A stretch of 64,000 bases of DNA from Enterococcus silesiacus (GCA_001465115.1 CP013614.1:868001-932000); one strand, 5' to 3'. Positions 36,497 through 45,955 are shown, counted from the stretch's first letter. A program made the numbers and translations. The notes: generated by a model not told the origin, from the sequence alone.

Positions 36497-37935
36497 AGAT
36501 GGATTTAGAGCAACGACTATTTGAAAATTTTGGTTTTCACACATTTAAGCCAGGTCAAAAAGCTGTCATCGAGCATCTGTTAAAAAAGCAAGACACACTA
36601 GCGGTTTTGCCTACAGGAACGGGAAAATCTTTATGTTATCAATTTGTTGGTCAAATGATCGAAGGAACTGTGCTGATTGTTTCCCCATTATTATCATTAA
36701 TGGAAGACCAAGTGACTCAACTACAAAAAAAGGGTGAGACACGAGTAATCGCATTAAATAGTAGCCTGTCTTTTTTAGAAAAGCAATATGTATTAGCTCA
36801 TTTAAGCGAGTATAAGTTTGTTTTAATTAGTCCAGAAACCTTGACACAAAAAGAGGTCAGACATAAAATCGCCAGCTTGAAAATTGCTTTGTTTGTAATA
36901 GATGAAGCTCATTGTGTGTCCCAATGGGGCGTCGATTTTAGACCAGAATATACCAAGTTGGCTGGAATACAAGAAGAATGCGGTTATCCATTGACTCTGG
37001 CATTGACAGCAACCGCGACGCCCGCCGTAAAAAAAGAGATACTTCAGCAAGTATTTACGCAGCGTAAGGAAATTTCTGAAGTGATTTTCTCAGTCGATCG
37101 GCCGAATATTGGTTTGATTGTGGAACAAATCGCGGAAAAAGATGATAGGTTGATTTCTTATCTGACACAACTACGCAATAAAGGCATCATTTATTGCGCA
37201 ACAAGAAAAACAGCTGAGAAGATCCATCGATTAATCAAAGATACGACAAATGTAAAATCGGCATTTTACCATGGCGGTTTAACAGCAAATGAACGCAGTC
37301 TTTTACAACAGCAATTTGTCTCGAATCAATTAGATGTTTTATGCGCAACAAATGCTTTTGGTATGGGGATCGATAAACCAGATGTACGTTTTGTGCTTCA
37401 CTATGATTGCCCTGATAGTCTAGAAAACTATGTTCAAGAAATTGGTCGTGCAGGGCGCGATGGGCAAGCAAGTTTAGCGATTTTGCTTTATCAAAAAGGG
37501 GATGAATCCATCCATTACTACTTTCAATCAGAAAGTCGTTTGGATCGAGAACTTTTAAATGAGCTGAATGTCAACAATTTGCAAAAACACGAAAATTTAT
37601 TACCTGAATTAAATGAAATTCAACAAAAATGGCTACAAGGATACTTAGAAAAAGAATACACAATCGAAGAGTTGGAACAGAGATTATTAAGAAAAGAGAA
37701 AGAACGTCAGCAGCAGTTAAGCGTTATGTTAAACTATATTAACGAAGAAAAGTGCCGTCGTACATTCATTCAGCAGTATTTTTCAGAAAAAATAGATCAA
37801 ACTAAACAAGAAAATTGTTGTGATCGATGCGGCTTATCCTTTGACAATTACAAAGAGCAAATAGTACAATCACCAGAAGAAAACGAAATCTCCGAACAAT
37901 GGGAGGACATTTTGATAAGATTATTTAAAGAATGA
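36493..37935 (+). CDS. recQ: ATP-dependent DNA helicase RecQ, short form (RecS-like)
   Basis: Superfamily 2 3'-5' DNA helicase. Motif I PTGTGKSLCYQ (about residues 39-49), motif II VIDEAHCVSQWG (about 135-146), motif III LTATAT, motif V NAFGMGIDKPDVR, motif VI QEIGRAGRDG. The C-terminal zinc-binding region has CRRTF, then NCCDRCG. At 480 residues it lacks the HRDC domain of 600-residue RecQ, as in Bacillus RecS. Coupled to ypbB. An AT-rich terminator overlaps its 3' end. Confidence 0.95.
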   Translation: MKMDLEQRLFENFGFHTFKPGQKAVIEHLLKKQDTLAVLPTGTGKSLCYQFVGQMIEGTVLIVSPLLSLMEDQVTQLQKKGETRVIALNSSLSFLEKQYVLAHLSEYKFVLISPETLTQKEVRHKIASLKIALFVIDEAHCVSQWGVDFRPEYTKLAGIQEECGYPLTLALTATATPAVKKEILQQVFTQRKEISEVIFSVDRPNIGLIVEQIAEKDDRLISYLTQLRNKGIIYCATRKTAEKIHRLIKDTTNVKSAFYHGGLTANERSLLQQQFVSNQLDVLCATNAFGMGIDKPDVRFVLHYDCPDSLENYVQEIGRAGRDGQASLAILLYQKGDESIHYYFQSESRLDRELLNELNVNNLQKHENLLPELNEIQQKWLQGYLEKEYTIEELEQRLLRKEKERQQQLSVMLNYINEEKCRRTFIQQYFSEKIDQTKQENCCDRCGLSFDNYKEQIVQSPEENEISEQWEDILIRLFKE

Positions 37936-37951
37936 AAATAATCTTTTTTTA
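37918..37951 (+). terminator. Terminator overlapping the recQ stop codon
   Basis: AGATTATTT (37918-37926) pairs with AAATAATCT (37936-37944), followed by T7. The left arm lies inside the last recQ codons. Confidence 0.7.
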
Positions 37952-37973
37952 GACTGCAGTTGACAAAAAGCTG

Positions 37974-37982
37974 TGGTATAAT
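37974..37982 (+). promoter_or_regulatory. Promoter of the LysM protein gene (extended -10)
   Basis: TGG-TATAAT extended -10 (hexamer 37977-37982), 32 bases before the GTG start. A TTGACA at 37960 is only 11 bases away and so is unlikely to act as the -35. Confidence 0.6.
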
Positions 37983-38014
37983 AGCAAACGAGAGAATTTT
38001 AGGAGGAACGATAC

Positions 38015-38542
38015 GTGAGTAAAAAAGATAAGAAAAAGCCATCAGGAGCTCGTGAACCTTGGGAGCAATCAATTTATGATACGGATAAGAACAGTGGAGG
38101 TTCCCGTTCAGAAAAACGTCAACAAAAAAAAGGCAATACGGTTTTTCTGACAATTTTAGTTATCTTATTACTATTGATCATCACCTTACCCGTGGGAACG
38201 TATCTTTATGTGATGAGAGACAAACCTAACGACAACAAAGAAACAAGTAAGCCATCATCATCTGTCGTGGTACAATCATCAACAAAAAACAGTTCAACGC
38301 AACCATCATCACAAGCATCAACATCAGCGTCGTCAGAATCTGTAGCTGAGGGACAAAGCAGTGTAATACAAGAAACAACGCCAACAAGTGAAGTAGCTGA
38401 AGCTTACACAGAAGTTCTGAATGGAGAAGGACCAAATCAAGTTGCAGCAAGAAATGGTATCACAACAGAAGAATTATTACAATTGAATGGGTTAAGCATG
38501 GATTCAATGTTACAACCCGGACAATCATTGCGTATTAAATAG
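38015..38542 (+). CDS. YpbE-like membrane-anchored LysM protein
   Basis: Cytoplasmic basic N-terminus (1-40), one transmembrane segment (about 43-66), a long Ser/Thr/Pro-rich linker outside the cell (70-130), and a C-terminal LysM motif (about 131-175: VAARNGITTEELLQLNGLS, LQPGQSLRIK) that binds peptidoglycan. GTG start with AGGAGG at 38001. 175 residues. Matches the position and architecture of Bacillus ypbE downstream of recS. No catalytic domain. Confidence 0.9.
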   Translation: MSKKDKKKPSGAREPWEQSIYDTDKNSGGSRSEKRQQKKGNTVFLTILVILLLLIITLPVGTYLYVMRDKPNDNKETSKPSSSVVVQSSTKNSSTQPSSQASTSASSESVAEGQSSVIQETTPTSEVAEAYTEVLNGEGPNQVAARNGITTEELLQLNGLSMDSMLQPGQSLRIK

Positions 38543-38600
38543 CAAATTAAGTAAAGAGTGAGACGGTACCAATTTTTCGCTCAGTCTTTCCTTTTAAGGG

Positions 38601-38641
38601 TCTGAAGCAAAACACTCGATGTTTTGTACCAGACTCTTTTA
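38601..38641 (+). terminator. Terminator after the LysM gene
   Basis: GTCTG and CAAAACA (38601-38615) pair with TGTTTTG and CAGAC (38621-38635) with a 3x3 internal loop; TCTTTT follows. Confidence 0.75.
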
Positions 38642-38667
38642 CTATGTGATAAACAAAGGAGTTCGTT

Positions 38668-39336
38668 ATGAAAAAGATCAGTATTGCCATCGATGGGCCA
38701 GCATCTTCTGGTAAAAGTACAGTAGCTAAGATTTTAGCAAAAAAAATGCATTACATTTATTGTGATACAGGGGCGATGTATCGCGCACTAACCTATCTGG
38801 CAATCCAACAAAACGTCGATTTTGAAAATGAACAAGAATTAGCAACACTATGTCTTGAACATACGATTTCGTTCAAGCAAGCGGAAAAAGAGCAGCTCGT
38901 TTTTATTGATGGAATCGAAGTGACGGAAGCGATTAGACAACCAAATGTGACAAATGCAGTTTCTATTGTTGCAAAACATGCGGCTGTTCGAAATAAAATG
39001 GTGGAAATACAGCAAGAAATCGGACGTTTAGGCGGAGTCGTTATGGATGGTCGAGATATTGGCACAGCAGTATTGCCTGATGCACAGGTTAAGATTTTTC
39101 TAGTTGCCAGTGTAGAAGAACGCGCTGAACGACGCTTTAAGGAAAATCAAGAAAAAGGAATTACGACTGACTTTGACACCTTGAAAAAAGAAATCGAACA
39201 TCGGGATTATCTCGATTCAACTAGAGAAGTATCGCCTTTAAAACAAGCAGCAGATGCTGTGAAAATCGATACAACTGGAATGAACATAGAAGAGGTTGTA
39301 CTAGCGATCGAAGAAGTCATCGCAGCAAAAAGTTAA
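38668..39336 (+). CDS. cmk: Cytidylate kinase
   Basis: Phosphorylates CMP and dCMP. P-loop [13 protein letters not shown] (about residues 8-20), [10 protein letters not shown] (about 31-40), [13 protein letters not shown] (about 127-139) and [13 protein letters not shown]. 222 residues, normal. AAGGAG precedes the ATG. The cmk-rpsA order is conserved in Firmicutes. Confidence 0.97.
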   Translation: MKKISIAIDGPASSGKSTVAKILAKKMHYIYCDTGAMYRALTYLAIQQNVDFENEQELATLCLEHTISFKQAEKEQLVFIDGIEVTEAIRQPNVTNAVSIVAKHAAVRNKMVEIQQEIGRLGGVVMDGRDIGTAVLPDAQVKIFLVASVEERAERRFKENQEKGITTDFDTLKKEIEHRDYLDSTREVSPLKQAADAVKIDTTGMNIEEVVLAIEEVIAAKS

Positions 39337-39364
39337 AGGTTTATATGTTGTAATAAAATAGCTG

Positions 39365-39406
39365 CAAAGAAAGTATGACTGAGTGAAAGTGATACTTTCT
39401 TTGTCT
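39365..39406 (+). terminator. Hairpin after cmk
   Basis: CAAAGAAAGTAT (39365-39376) and ATACTTTCTTTG (39392-39403) form a perfect 12-bp stem. The tail TCTTAAAG is a poor T-run, so termination may be partial, allowing cotranscription with rpsA. Confidence 0.6.
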
Positions 39407-39472
39407 TAAAGCAAGAAAATAACTTCTTATTTCAAAGAAAAAAAAGAAAATGAGAGAAATCGCTTTATTTTT

Positions 39473-39514
39473 TGACCAAAATCCCGTACTATTAAAGGAG
39501 TAGGTCAGTTTTTT
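39473..39514 (+). promoter_or_regulatory. Terminator-like hairpin in the rpsA leader
   Basis: TGACC (39473-39477) and TACT (39487-39490) pair with the contiguous AGTAGGTCA (39499-39507), leaving a 9-base left bulge, followed by GTTTTTT. It could be a weak terminator or an autoregulatory element of S1. Only seen by eye. Confidence 0.35.
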
Positions 39515-39547
39515 ACGAATTTTTTGGTGGCATAGGAGGATAATTTC

Positions 39548-40759
39548 ATGACAGAAGACAAAAAAGTGGAAATCAGCAACGAAACAATGGAAGATGCAAT
39601 GAATAGTGTCCAAGAAGTAAGTGTTGGCGACATCGTTAAAGGTGAAGTACTTGCAATTGAGGACAAACAAGTTGTTGTTGGTATTGAAGGTGCAGGCATT
39701 GAAGGGGTTGTACCAGCAAAAGAATTATCAACTACACAAGTAGAAGATATCAACGAATTAGTAAAAGTTGGTGACATCTTAGATTTAGTTGTCATTACAT
39801 CAATTGGTAAAGATAAAGAAAATGGCAGTTATTTACTTTCTAAACGTCGTTTGGATGCTAAAAAAGTTTGGGAAGAAATCGAAGCAGATTTCCAAGCTGG
39901 TAAAATCATCGAAGCCCCCGTTACAAATGTTGTAAAAGGCGGTTTAGTTGTTGATGTTGGTGTGCGTGGATTTGTTCCGGCATCAATGGTAGAAGACCAT
40001 TTTGTTGCTGATTTTTCAGAATACAAAGGACAAACATTAACATTTAAGATTATTGAGATTGAACCTTCAGAAAACCGTTTGATTTTATCTCATAAAGCTG
40101 TTGTAGCTGCAGAGAAAAACTCGAAGAAAAAAGATATCTTAGCAACTCTTCATGATGGCGATATCGTAGAAGGAAAAGTCGCTCGTCTAACTGATTTTGG
40201 AGCATTTATTGATCTAGGTGGTATTGATGGATTAGTCCACGTTTCTGAAATTGCACATCAACATGTTGGGAAACCAAGTGACGTGTTGACAGTAGGGGAT
40301 GACGTAAAAGTCAAAATTCTTTCAATCAATCCTGACGAAGAACGTGTTTCTCTATCAATCAAAGAAACTTTAGCTGGACCATGGGAGGATATCGAAAACA
40401 AAGCAGCCGTTGGATCTGTTCTTGATGGAACAGTCAAACGTTTAACTAGTTTTGGAGCATTTGTTGAAGTATTCCCAGGTGTTGAAGGGTTAGTTCACAT
40501 TTCTCAAATTTCACACAAACATATTGCAACACCTCATGAAGTCCTACAAGAAGGTGATGCAATTCAAGTGAAAGTATTGGAAGTTAATCCTGATGAACAC
40601 CGTATTGCATTAAGTATTAAAGCTTTAGAAGCAAAACCAGAATCTCAAGAAGAACCCAAAGATGTTCAAGAATATGAGTTACCAGAAGAAAATACTGGCT
40701 TCACAATGGGTGATATCTTAGGTGATGCTCTAAAAGCACAAGATACTGATTCAGAATAA
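39548..40759 (+). CDS. rpsA: 30S ribosomal protein S1 homologue
   Basis: RNA-binding protein with four S1 domains (about residues 18-88, 105-172, 192-262, 278-348), each with patterns such as VEGKVARLTDFGAFIDLGG and LDGTVKRLTSFGAFVEV. 403 residues, the usual Firmicute S1 length (E. coli S1 has six domains). Acidic C-terminal tail. GGAGG at 39536 precedes the ATG. An ISL3 element begins only eight bases after the stop. Confidence 0.96.
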   Translation: MTEDKKVEISNETMEDAMNSVQEVSVGDIVKGEVLAIEDKQVVVGIEGAGIEGVVPAKELSTTQVEDINELVKVGDILDLVVITSIGKDKENGSYLLSKRRLDAKKVWEEIEADFQAGKIIEAPVTNVVKGGLVVDVGVRGFVPASMVEDHFVADFSEYKGQTLTFKIIEIEPSENRLILSHKAVVAAEKNSKKKDILATLHDGDIVEGKVARLTDFGAFIDLGGIDGLVHVSEIAHQHVGKPSDVLTVGDDVKVKILSINPDEERVSLSIKETLAGPWEDIENKAAVGSVLDGTVKRLTSFGAFVEVFPGVEGLVHISQISHKHIATPHEVLQEGDAIQVKVLEVNPDEHRIALSIKALEAKPESQEEPKDVQEYELPEENTGFTMGDILGDALKAQDTDSE

Positions 40760-40828
40760 TTTTTAATGGCTCTTTGTCAACTAATGTTGGTAAAGAAAAA
40801 CCAAAGAATTAAATCGATTAGTATGATT

Positions 40829-40856
40829 CCTAGAGGAACTTTCCTCTAGGTTTTTT
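40829..40856 (+). terminator. Terminator at the left end of the IS, downstream of rpsA
   Basis: CCTAGAGGAA (40829-40838) pairs with TTCCTCTAGG (40841-40850), then six T. It overlaps the transposase stop codon on the other strand and now terminates rpsA transcripts. Confidence 0.85.
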
Positions 40857-41825
40857 GTTTTCTTGAAAAAGAATCGTACCAAAACATAAAGAAATTCTCA
40901 ATTTGAAATTGTAAAAGTTACGAAAGCCGTATGCTATATCTAATTTATCGGAATCTTTCAATAGTAGCTTCCAATAGCGTTTTAAACGACGGTATTGTTT
41001 TGGTTCAGAACTTTTCAAACGGTTCATCGTTTGAATTCGCAGTTGGTTCAACGTACGATTCATTTGTTGGACGATATGAAAGCGATCCGTCACTAATTGA
41101 GCATTCGGAAAGACCGTTCGAAGAAGTTGATGGTAACTAGCGTTCATATCGGTTACGAGATACGCTACATGTAGCCGAGCTTCACGTGTAAAGCGCATGA
41201 AATGAGCGGTCAATTTGTGTAGTCGTCTATCTTCCAGCACTTCTAACAACTGATTCCGTTCCCCATCTACACAAATAAAGCTCATACTTCCTTGGCAAGA
41301 TTTCATGGATTTAAATTCATCGATACATAGAATTTTAGGGAGGAAGTTCCAGTTTATTCGATAATTTTTTGATAGTCTCTCCATCATTCTAAGGACTGTT
41401 ATGTCTGAAACAAAGTGTTTTTGAGCAATCATTTTTCTTGAAACATTCTTTTTTAAGTCAAGCATAATTTGGTATTGAAGCTGTTTAGATAAGTGATGAT
41501 GTTCTTCAATCAGCTCTGTATGAGCGTGAAAAGTAGCACCACATGCATGACAAAGAAAACGTGTCCGTTTTAGTTCTAATAGAGTGAAGCGCTCATTAAA
41601 AACAGGCAATTGAGCTGTTGTTGTATGACTGCCATTTTTGATGATTTGTCCATGATTGAGGCTCCCGCATTTTTCGCAGTGAGTAGGTGAATAAGTCAGT
41701 TTGGCTTTAATCACTTGAGCTTGCACTCCTTTTACTGGTCTTTGTTCCAACCAATTTTCTTCAAACCGGAGGTTTTTGTCTGTAAGTCCGAGCAATAATC
41801 TGGTATTCTTATCCATAGGGAACAA
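40830..41825 (-). CDS. ISL3-family transposase with internal deletion
   Basis: DDE transposase, 331 residues compared with ~430 for intact ISL3 proteins. The N-terminal zinc finger (CEKCGSLN, CHACGATFH), an HTH region and the first two acidic catalytic residues (IDEFKS..., YLVTDMNASY) are present. After KLLLKDSDKLDIAY the sequence jumps to GFRNFYNFKLRI, which is the normal extreme C-terminus; about 100 residues including the third catalytic acid (NGxxEGxNNxIK region) are missing. The frame is kept across the join. It should be inactive. Confidence 0.85.
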   Translation of the reverse strand: MFPMDKNTRLLLGLTDKNLRFEENWLEQRPVKGVQAQVIKAKLTYSPTHCEKCGSLNHGQIIKNGSHTTTAQLPVFNERFTLLELKRTRFLCHACGATFHAHTELIEEHHHLSKQLQYQIMLDLKKNVSRKMIAQKHFVSDITVLRMMERLSKNYRINWNFLPKILCIDEFKSMKSCQGSMSFICVDGERNQLLEVLEDRRLHKLTAHFMRFTREARLHVAYLVTDMNASYHQLLRTVFPNAQLVTDRFHIVQQMNRTLNQLRIQTMNRLKSSEPKQYRRLKRYWKLLLKDSDKLDIAYGFRNFYNFKLRISLCFGTILFQENKKPRGKFL

Positions 41826-41960
41826 CCTTTCTGATGATTTGTGGTTTTTGTCGATTTCATTTTATCAGTTAGTTGTTCCTTTTTGTGTTTAAATGCTTAA
41901 AAAAGTGCTGGTAGAAAATCTTTTTTGATTTCCACCAACACAATATATTATAGAACCGTA

Positions 41961-42012
41961 AAAAAGACTAGTACAACAACGTGGAGATTCACGTTATTGT
42001 ACTAGTCTTTTG
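41961..42012 (-). terminator. Terminator of the AraC-type regulator gene
   Basis: A long stem: GACTAGTACAA and AACGTG (41966-41983) pair with CACGTT and TTGTACTAGTC (41990-42008), one mismatch on each side; the minus strand ends in CTTTTTTAC. Confidence 0.85.
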
Positions 42013-42058
42013 CTGCCCAGATAAACATGTCTGCCCAACACTCATTTTTAGTAACCTA

Positions 42059-42835
42059 TTAATTATAAATTACTCGTAAATCTGCGGGCGTATGTTCGCC
42101 ACGATACTGTTTACGGAATTGATGTGGTGATTGACCTACTTTTTTCTTAAACAATTTACTGAAGTATGTAGCATCGATATAACCGACAGTTCCAGCAATT
42201 TCAGTGATTGACTCTTCTGTTTTCATTAATAATTGTTTTGCCTTTTCGATACGATAGGTTGTTAAATAATCAATAAAATTCATACCGACTGCCTCTTTAA
42301 AGAAGCGACTGACATAGTGACGATTTAAGTGCATGATATCAGCTAAGGTAGTCAAATTTATTTCCTCATTATAATGGTCATGAATATAATCCAGAATTGT
42401 GTTGATTTGTTCTTTAGCCAAGACGGTAGGTTTATTGTTTAAGACATCCATCAATGAAACTTGATTGAGAGACTTAACGCAACGATCAATAGCGAATTTA
42501 AGCTCATTAAAATCAACAGGTGTTAATAAATAATCGATCACACCGCAACGTAAAGCTTGGTGAATGCTTTGAAAATTATCCCGTTCAGTCAGTATAATAA
42601 CTTTAATATTTGGCAATTGTTGAACTATTTTACGTTTGACGATAAAACCGTCGATATCTAAGTGGTCGATTGCAATCAAAAGAATTTCTGGAAGGAGCTT
42701 TTCAGAAATAGCTAAAGCTTCTTGCTCTGTCGTAGCAGGAGGTAAAACTTTTATATTCATAAAGGAATCGTTGATAGATTGTTGAAGTGTTTGCTGTTCG
42801 TTTACATCGTTACTGACAATCAATAATCGGCACAT
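42059..42835 (-). CDS. AraC-type response regulator with atypical receiver domain
   Basis: Receiver-like domain (1-125) joined to an AraC/XylS DNA-binding domain (about 155-255: ITEIAGTVGYIDATYFSKLF, KKVGQSPHQFRKQYR). The receiver departs from the norm: the acidic pair is Ser-Asn-Asp (IVSND), the loop after Asp57 (IAIDHLDIDG) is two residues short and lacks the proline, and the invariant Lys is Thr (YLLTPVDF). So phosphorylation may not be the control. No kinase gene is adjacent. Transcribed divergently from the aldehyde dehydrogenase gene, its likely target. Confidence 0.88.
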   Translation of the reverse strand: MCRLLIVSNDVNEQQTLQQSINDSFMNIKVLPPATTEQEALAISEKLLPEILLIAIDHLDIDGFIVKRKIVQQLPNIKVIILTERDNFQSIHQALRCGVIDYLLTPVDFNELKFAIDRCVKSLNQVSLMDVLNNKPTVLAKEQINTILDYIHDHYNEEINLTTLADIMHLNRHYVSRFFKEAVGMNFIDYLTTYRIEKAKQLLMKTEESITEIAGTVGYIDATYFSKLFKKKVGQSPHQFRKQYRGEHTPADLRVIYN

Positions 42836-43031
42836 AAGTAAACCCTCTTTTCTTTGATGAGATAATAGTCCTTCAGTTTGTGAAATTCACCTTACTACTC
42901 TATAATACCCTGAATAAATTCAGCTTTCAAGTGCAATTGTTTGTGAAAAAAATACGTTAAAAGGTAAATTTTGTCCATAATCTTCTTAAAATATTCCCTA
43001 ACAAATTGGCTTAAATAGATTAAAATGAATT

Positions 43032-43046
43032 TGTAAGCGTTTAACA
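43032..43046 (+). promoter_or_regulatory. cre-like site upstream of the aldehyde dehydrogenase gene
   Basis: TGTAAGCGTTTAACA resembles the CcpA-binding catabolite-responsive element (TGWAANCGNTNWCA), but the right half is one base too far. About 80 bases before the start. Region 42836-43124 shows no consensus sigma-A promoter. Confidence 0.4.
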
Positions 43047-43124
43047 AATAGAAAACATCACTATTGTTAGAAATAAACGGACCAACAGTAGTGAAAGTTG
43101 AATCATAAAAAAGGAGTGTATGAC

Positions 43125-44465
43125 ATGACTGAAGAAATCAAAGTACAAGAAATTGAAACATTAGTCGAAACAGCAAAGAAGGCTCAAGCTGAATATGAGA
43201 GCTTTACACAAGAACAGGTAGATGCGGTTGTAAAAAACGTCTATCAAAAAACACTGGATAATGCAGAAAAATTAGCTATTTCAGCAAATCAGGAAACTGG
43301 ATTTGGAAAAGTTTCTGATAAAGTAATCAAAAATACTTTTGCAAGCGAGCAAGTTTATGAAAGCATCAAAGACCTACCGACAGTTGGTGTGATTAATCGC
43401 AGAAAAGAAGAAAAAATTATTGAAATCGGCATTCCGCTAGGTGTGGTCGCTGGTCTGATTCCTTCAACAAACCCAACAGCAACAGTTATCTTCAAATCAC
43501 TGATTGCATTAAAAACTAGAAATGCGATTGTTTTTTCTCCACATCCCAAAGCGTTAAAATCGATTCTAATGGCCGTAGAGATAATTGAGCAAGCTGCAGT
43601 TGAAGCTGGAGCGCCAGCTGGATTAGTTCAGGTGATTAAAGAACCTACACTAGACGCAACAAGCGCATTGATGAAACATGAGAATGTTTCATTGATCCTA
43701 GCTACAGGTGGTAAGGCAATGGTGCAAGCTGCATACAGTTCTGGGAACCCGGCAATTGGGGTAGGACCTGGCAATGTTCCTGTATTGATCGATAAAACTG
43801 CTGATATTGCACATGCGATTGATTGTGTGGTTAGTAGCAAAACATTTGACAATGGAATCATCTGTGCTTCAGAGCAAGCACTTGTTGTAGATAAATCTGT
43901 AAAAGACGCAGTGATCGAACAATTAAAAGCTAAGAAAGCCTACTTTATGAATGAAGAAGAATCAGCGAAAGTCAGTCAATTTATTTTAAGAGAGACAGGA
44001 ACACTGAATCCTGATATCGTTGGTAAGAGTGCTTCGGATGTTGCAAATTTAGTAGGAATTTCTGTGCCAGATGCAACTTCAATTTTAATTTCAGAGCAGT
44101 CAGAGATTGGGACTCATAATCCATACTCAAGAGAAAAATTAACACCGATCTTAGGATTATTTACAGTTGATTCTTTTGAAGCAGGTGTAGAAACTTGTAA
44201 GGCTTTACTTGCAAATGAAGGAACGGGTCATACTGCAGTGATTCATACAACAAAAGATGCTAATGCAGAAATATTTGGTTTGGAAATGAGGGCTTCACGT
44301 ATCTTAGTCAATACATTGGGTGCCTTAGGAGCAATTGGCGCAACAACAAAATTAGCGCCTTCAATGACATTGGGCTGTGGTGCAATGGGTGGAAGCAGCA
44401 CGACTGATAATGTAACAGCTCATCATTTGATGAATGTAAAACGTATTGCTTATGGTGTTGAATAA
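43125..44465 (+). CDS. CoA-acylating aldehyde dehydrogenase (stand-alone)
   Basis: Oxidises or forms acetaldehyde or another short aldehyde from acyl-CoA with NAD. Resembles the N-terminal domain of Adh[20 protein letters not shown] (about residues 103-121), [14 protein letters not shown] (about 207-220), catalytic Cys in [14 protein letters not shown] (about 237-250), [12 protein letters not shown]. 446 residues, with no iron-alcohol dehydrogenase domain. I start at 43125 (MTEEIK), nine bases after AGGAG. Microcompartment enzymes (EutE, PduP) have an N-terminal targeting helix, and none is obvious here. Terminator follows. Confidence 0.9.
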   Translation: MTEEIKVQEIETLVETAKKAQAEYESFTQEQVDAVVKNVYQKTLDNAEKLAISANQETGFGKVSDKVIKNTFASEQVYESIKDLPTVGVINRRKEEKIIEIGIPLGVVAGLIPSTNPTATVIFKSLIALKTRNAIVFSPHPKALKSILMAVEIIEQAAVEAGAPAGLVQVIKEPTLDATSALMKHENVSLILATGGKAMVQAAYSSGNPAIGVGPGNVPVLIDKTADIAHAIDCVVSSKTFDNGIICASEQALVVDKSVKDAVIEQLKAKKAYFMNEEESAKVSQFILRETGTLNPDIVGKSASDVANLVGISVPDATSILISEQSEIGTHNPYSREKLTPILGLFTVDSFEAGVETCKALLANEGTGHTAVIHTTKDANAEIFGLEMRASRILVNTLGALGAIGATTKLAPSMTLGCGAMGGSSTTDNVTAHHLMNVKRIAYGVE

Positions 44466-44493
44466 GTAGGAAACGGCTCAAATAATTGAAGTG

Positions 44494-44538
44494 TCCTGTA
44501 ATTGTCAAGCTTATTAAGTGACAATTACAGGATATTTT
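44494..44538 (+). terminator. Terminator after the aldehyde dehydrogenase gene
   Basis: TCCTGTAATTGTCA (44494-44507) pairs perfectly with TGACAATTACAGGA (44519-44532); TATTTTTG follows. Confidence 0.9.
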
Positions 44539-44579
44539 TGTATTCACTTGCTTTAATTTACTTATTTCACTAGTTTTTC

Positions 44580-44608
44580 TTGCATCTTAGACAAGCTTTA
44601 GGTAAACT
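44580..44608 (+). promoter_or_regulatory. der promoter
   Basis: TTGCAT (44580-44585), 17-base spacer, TAAACT (44603-44608), 36 bases before der. Confidence 0.6.
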
Positions 44609-44644
44609 AGTAAAGATTGAAAACTTGTCAAGGAGGTAATTTGA

Positions 44645-45955
44645 ATGGCAAATCCAACAATTGCAATTGTCGGGCGCCCAAACGTTGGGAAATCGACGAT
44701 TTTTAACCGTATAGCTGGTGAGAGAATTTCTATTGTAGAAGATACACCAGGTGTAACAAGAGACCGTATTTATGCCACAGGAGAGTGGCTGGGACGTGAA
44801 TTTAGTATTATTGATACAGGTGGTATCGATCTAAGTGACGAACCATTTATGGATCAAATCAAGCATCAAGCAGAGATCGCCATTGAAGAAGCAGATGTCA
44901 TCGTTTTTGTTGCAAGTGGCCGAGAAGGTGTTACTGATGCAGATGAATTAGTAGCAAAAATTTTATATCGTAGTAATAAACCAGTCATTTTAGCTGTCAA
45001 TAAAGTCGACAATCCTGAAATGAGAAATGATATTTATGAGTTTTATTCTTTAGGCTTAGGCGATCCATTTCCAATTTCTGGAAGCCATGGTTTAGGGATC
45101 GGAGACGTTTTGGATGAAGCTGTCAAACATTTTTCTACTGAGATCGAAGATGAAGATGAAGATACGATCAAATTTAGTTTGATTGGACGTCCAAATGTGG
45201 GTAAATCATCATTGATCAATGCGATCCTTGGTGAAGAGCGCGTAATCGTTTCTGAAATTGAAGGAACGACCCGTGATGCGATTGACACCCATTTTGAATC
45301 AGAAGATGGCCAAAAATTCTTGATGATTGATACGGCTGGTATGCGTAAGCGAGGCAAAGTATATGAGTCCACAGAAAAATACAGTGTCATGCGTGCAATG
45401 CGCGCAATTGAACGCTCAGACATTGTTTTAATGGTTCTAAACGCTGAAGAAGGGATTCGGGAGCAAGATAAGAAAGTCGCTGGATATGCTCACGAAGCAG
45501 GTCGTGGCATTATTATCGTTGTGAACAAATGGGACACCGTTGAAAAAGAAACCAATACGATGCGTGACTTCGAAGAAGAGATACGTGAAGAATTCCGTTA
45601 TCTTGATTATGCGCCAATCATCTTTGTATCGGCATTAACAAAACAACGCTTGAATAAATTGCCGGAATTGATCGAATTAGTTAGTATGAATCAAAACCTA
45701 CGCATTCCGTCAGCCTTATTGAATGATGTAGTGATGGATGCGATTGCCATTAATCCAACACCAACAGATAAGGGCAAACGTTTGAAAGTTTTCTACGGAA
45801 CGCAAGTAGCGATCAAACCGCCAACATTTGTTATTTTTGTTAATGAAGAAGAATTGATGCACTTTTCATATGCTCGATTCTTGGAAAACCAAATTCGCAA
45901 GGCTTTCACTTTTGAAGGAACACCAATCAAAATCATCCCAAGAAGACGGAAGTAG
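44645..45955 (+). CDS. der: Ribosome-assembly GTPase Der (EngA)
   Basis: Tandem-GTPase required for 50S ribosome maturation. Two G domains, each with GRPNVGKS (about residues 9-16 and 182-189), DTPGVTRDR / GTTRDAID switch regions, DTGG / DTAGMR, NKVD and NKWD; C-terminal KH-like domain (about 350-436). 436 residues, normal. AAGGAGG precedes the ATG. Confidence 0.98.
   Translation: MANPTIAIVGRPNVGKSTIFNRIAGERISIVEDTPGVTRDRIYATGEWLGREFSIIDTGGIDLSDEPFMDQIKHQAEIAIEEADVIVFVASGREGVTDADELVAKILYRSNKPVILAVNKVDNPEMRNDIYEFYSLGLGDPFPISGSHGLGIGDVLDEAVKHFSTEIEDEDEDTIKFSLIGRPNVGKSSLINAILGEERVIVSEIEGTTRDAIDTHFESEDGQKFLMIDTAGMRKRGKVYESTEKYSVMRAMRAIERSDIVLMVLNAEEGIREQDKKVAGYAHEAGRGIIIVVNKWDTVEKETNTMRDFEEEIREEFRYLDYAPIIFVSALTKQRLNKLPELIELVSMNQNLRIPSALLNDVVMDAIAINPTPTDKGKRLKVFYGTQVAIKPPTFVIFVNEEELMHFSYARFLENQIRKAFTFEGTPIKIIPRRRK

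Larger units (their letters stand above)
40768..41957 (-). mobile_element. Defective ISL3-family insertion sequence
   Basis: Ends are imperfect terminal inverted repeats, 15 of 24 matching: GGCTCTTTGTCAACTAATG (+5 more) at 40768-40791, and the complement of 41934-41957. Both arms end in GTTGGT at the same distance. It holds one transposase frame with an internal in-frame deletion. The 8-bp flanks (40760-40767 and 41958-41965) do not match, so there is no visible target duplication. Confidence 0.8.

Noticed and set aside
37960..37982. TTGACA followed by TATAAT before the LysM gene as a full sigma-A promoter
   Set aside because: The spacer is only 11 bases; the extended -10 (TGG-TATAAT) is the more likely active element.
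41931..41957. The right IS end as an intrinsic terminator
   Set aside because: The TGGTAGAAAATC/GATTTCCACCA pairing at 41910-41937 is a subterminal hairpin of the IS without a T-run on the useful strand.
40760..41965. 8-bp target-site duplication around the ISL3 element
   Set aside because: The flanking octamers TTTTTAAT and GTAAAAAA differ, so no duplication can be claimed.
43032..43046. A perfect cre site for CcpA
   Set aside because: The right half is shifted by one base from the consensus; kept only as a low-confidence cre-like site.
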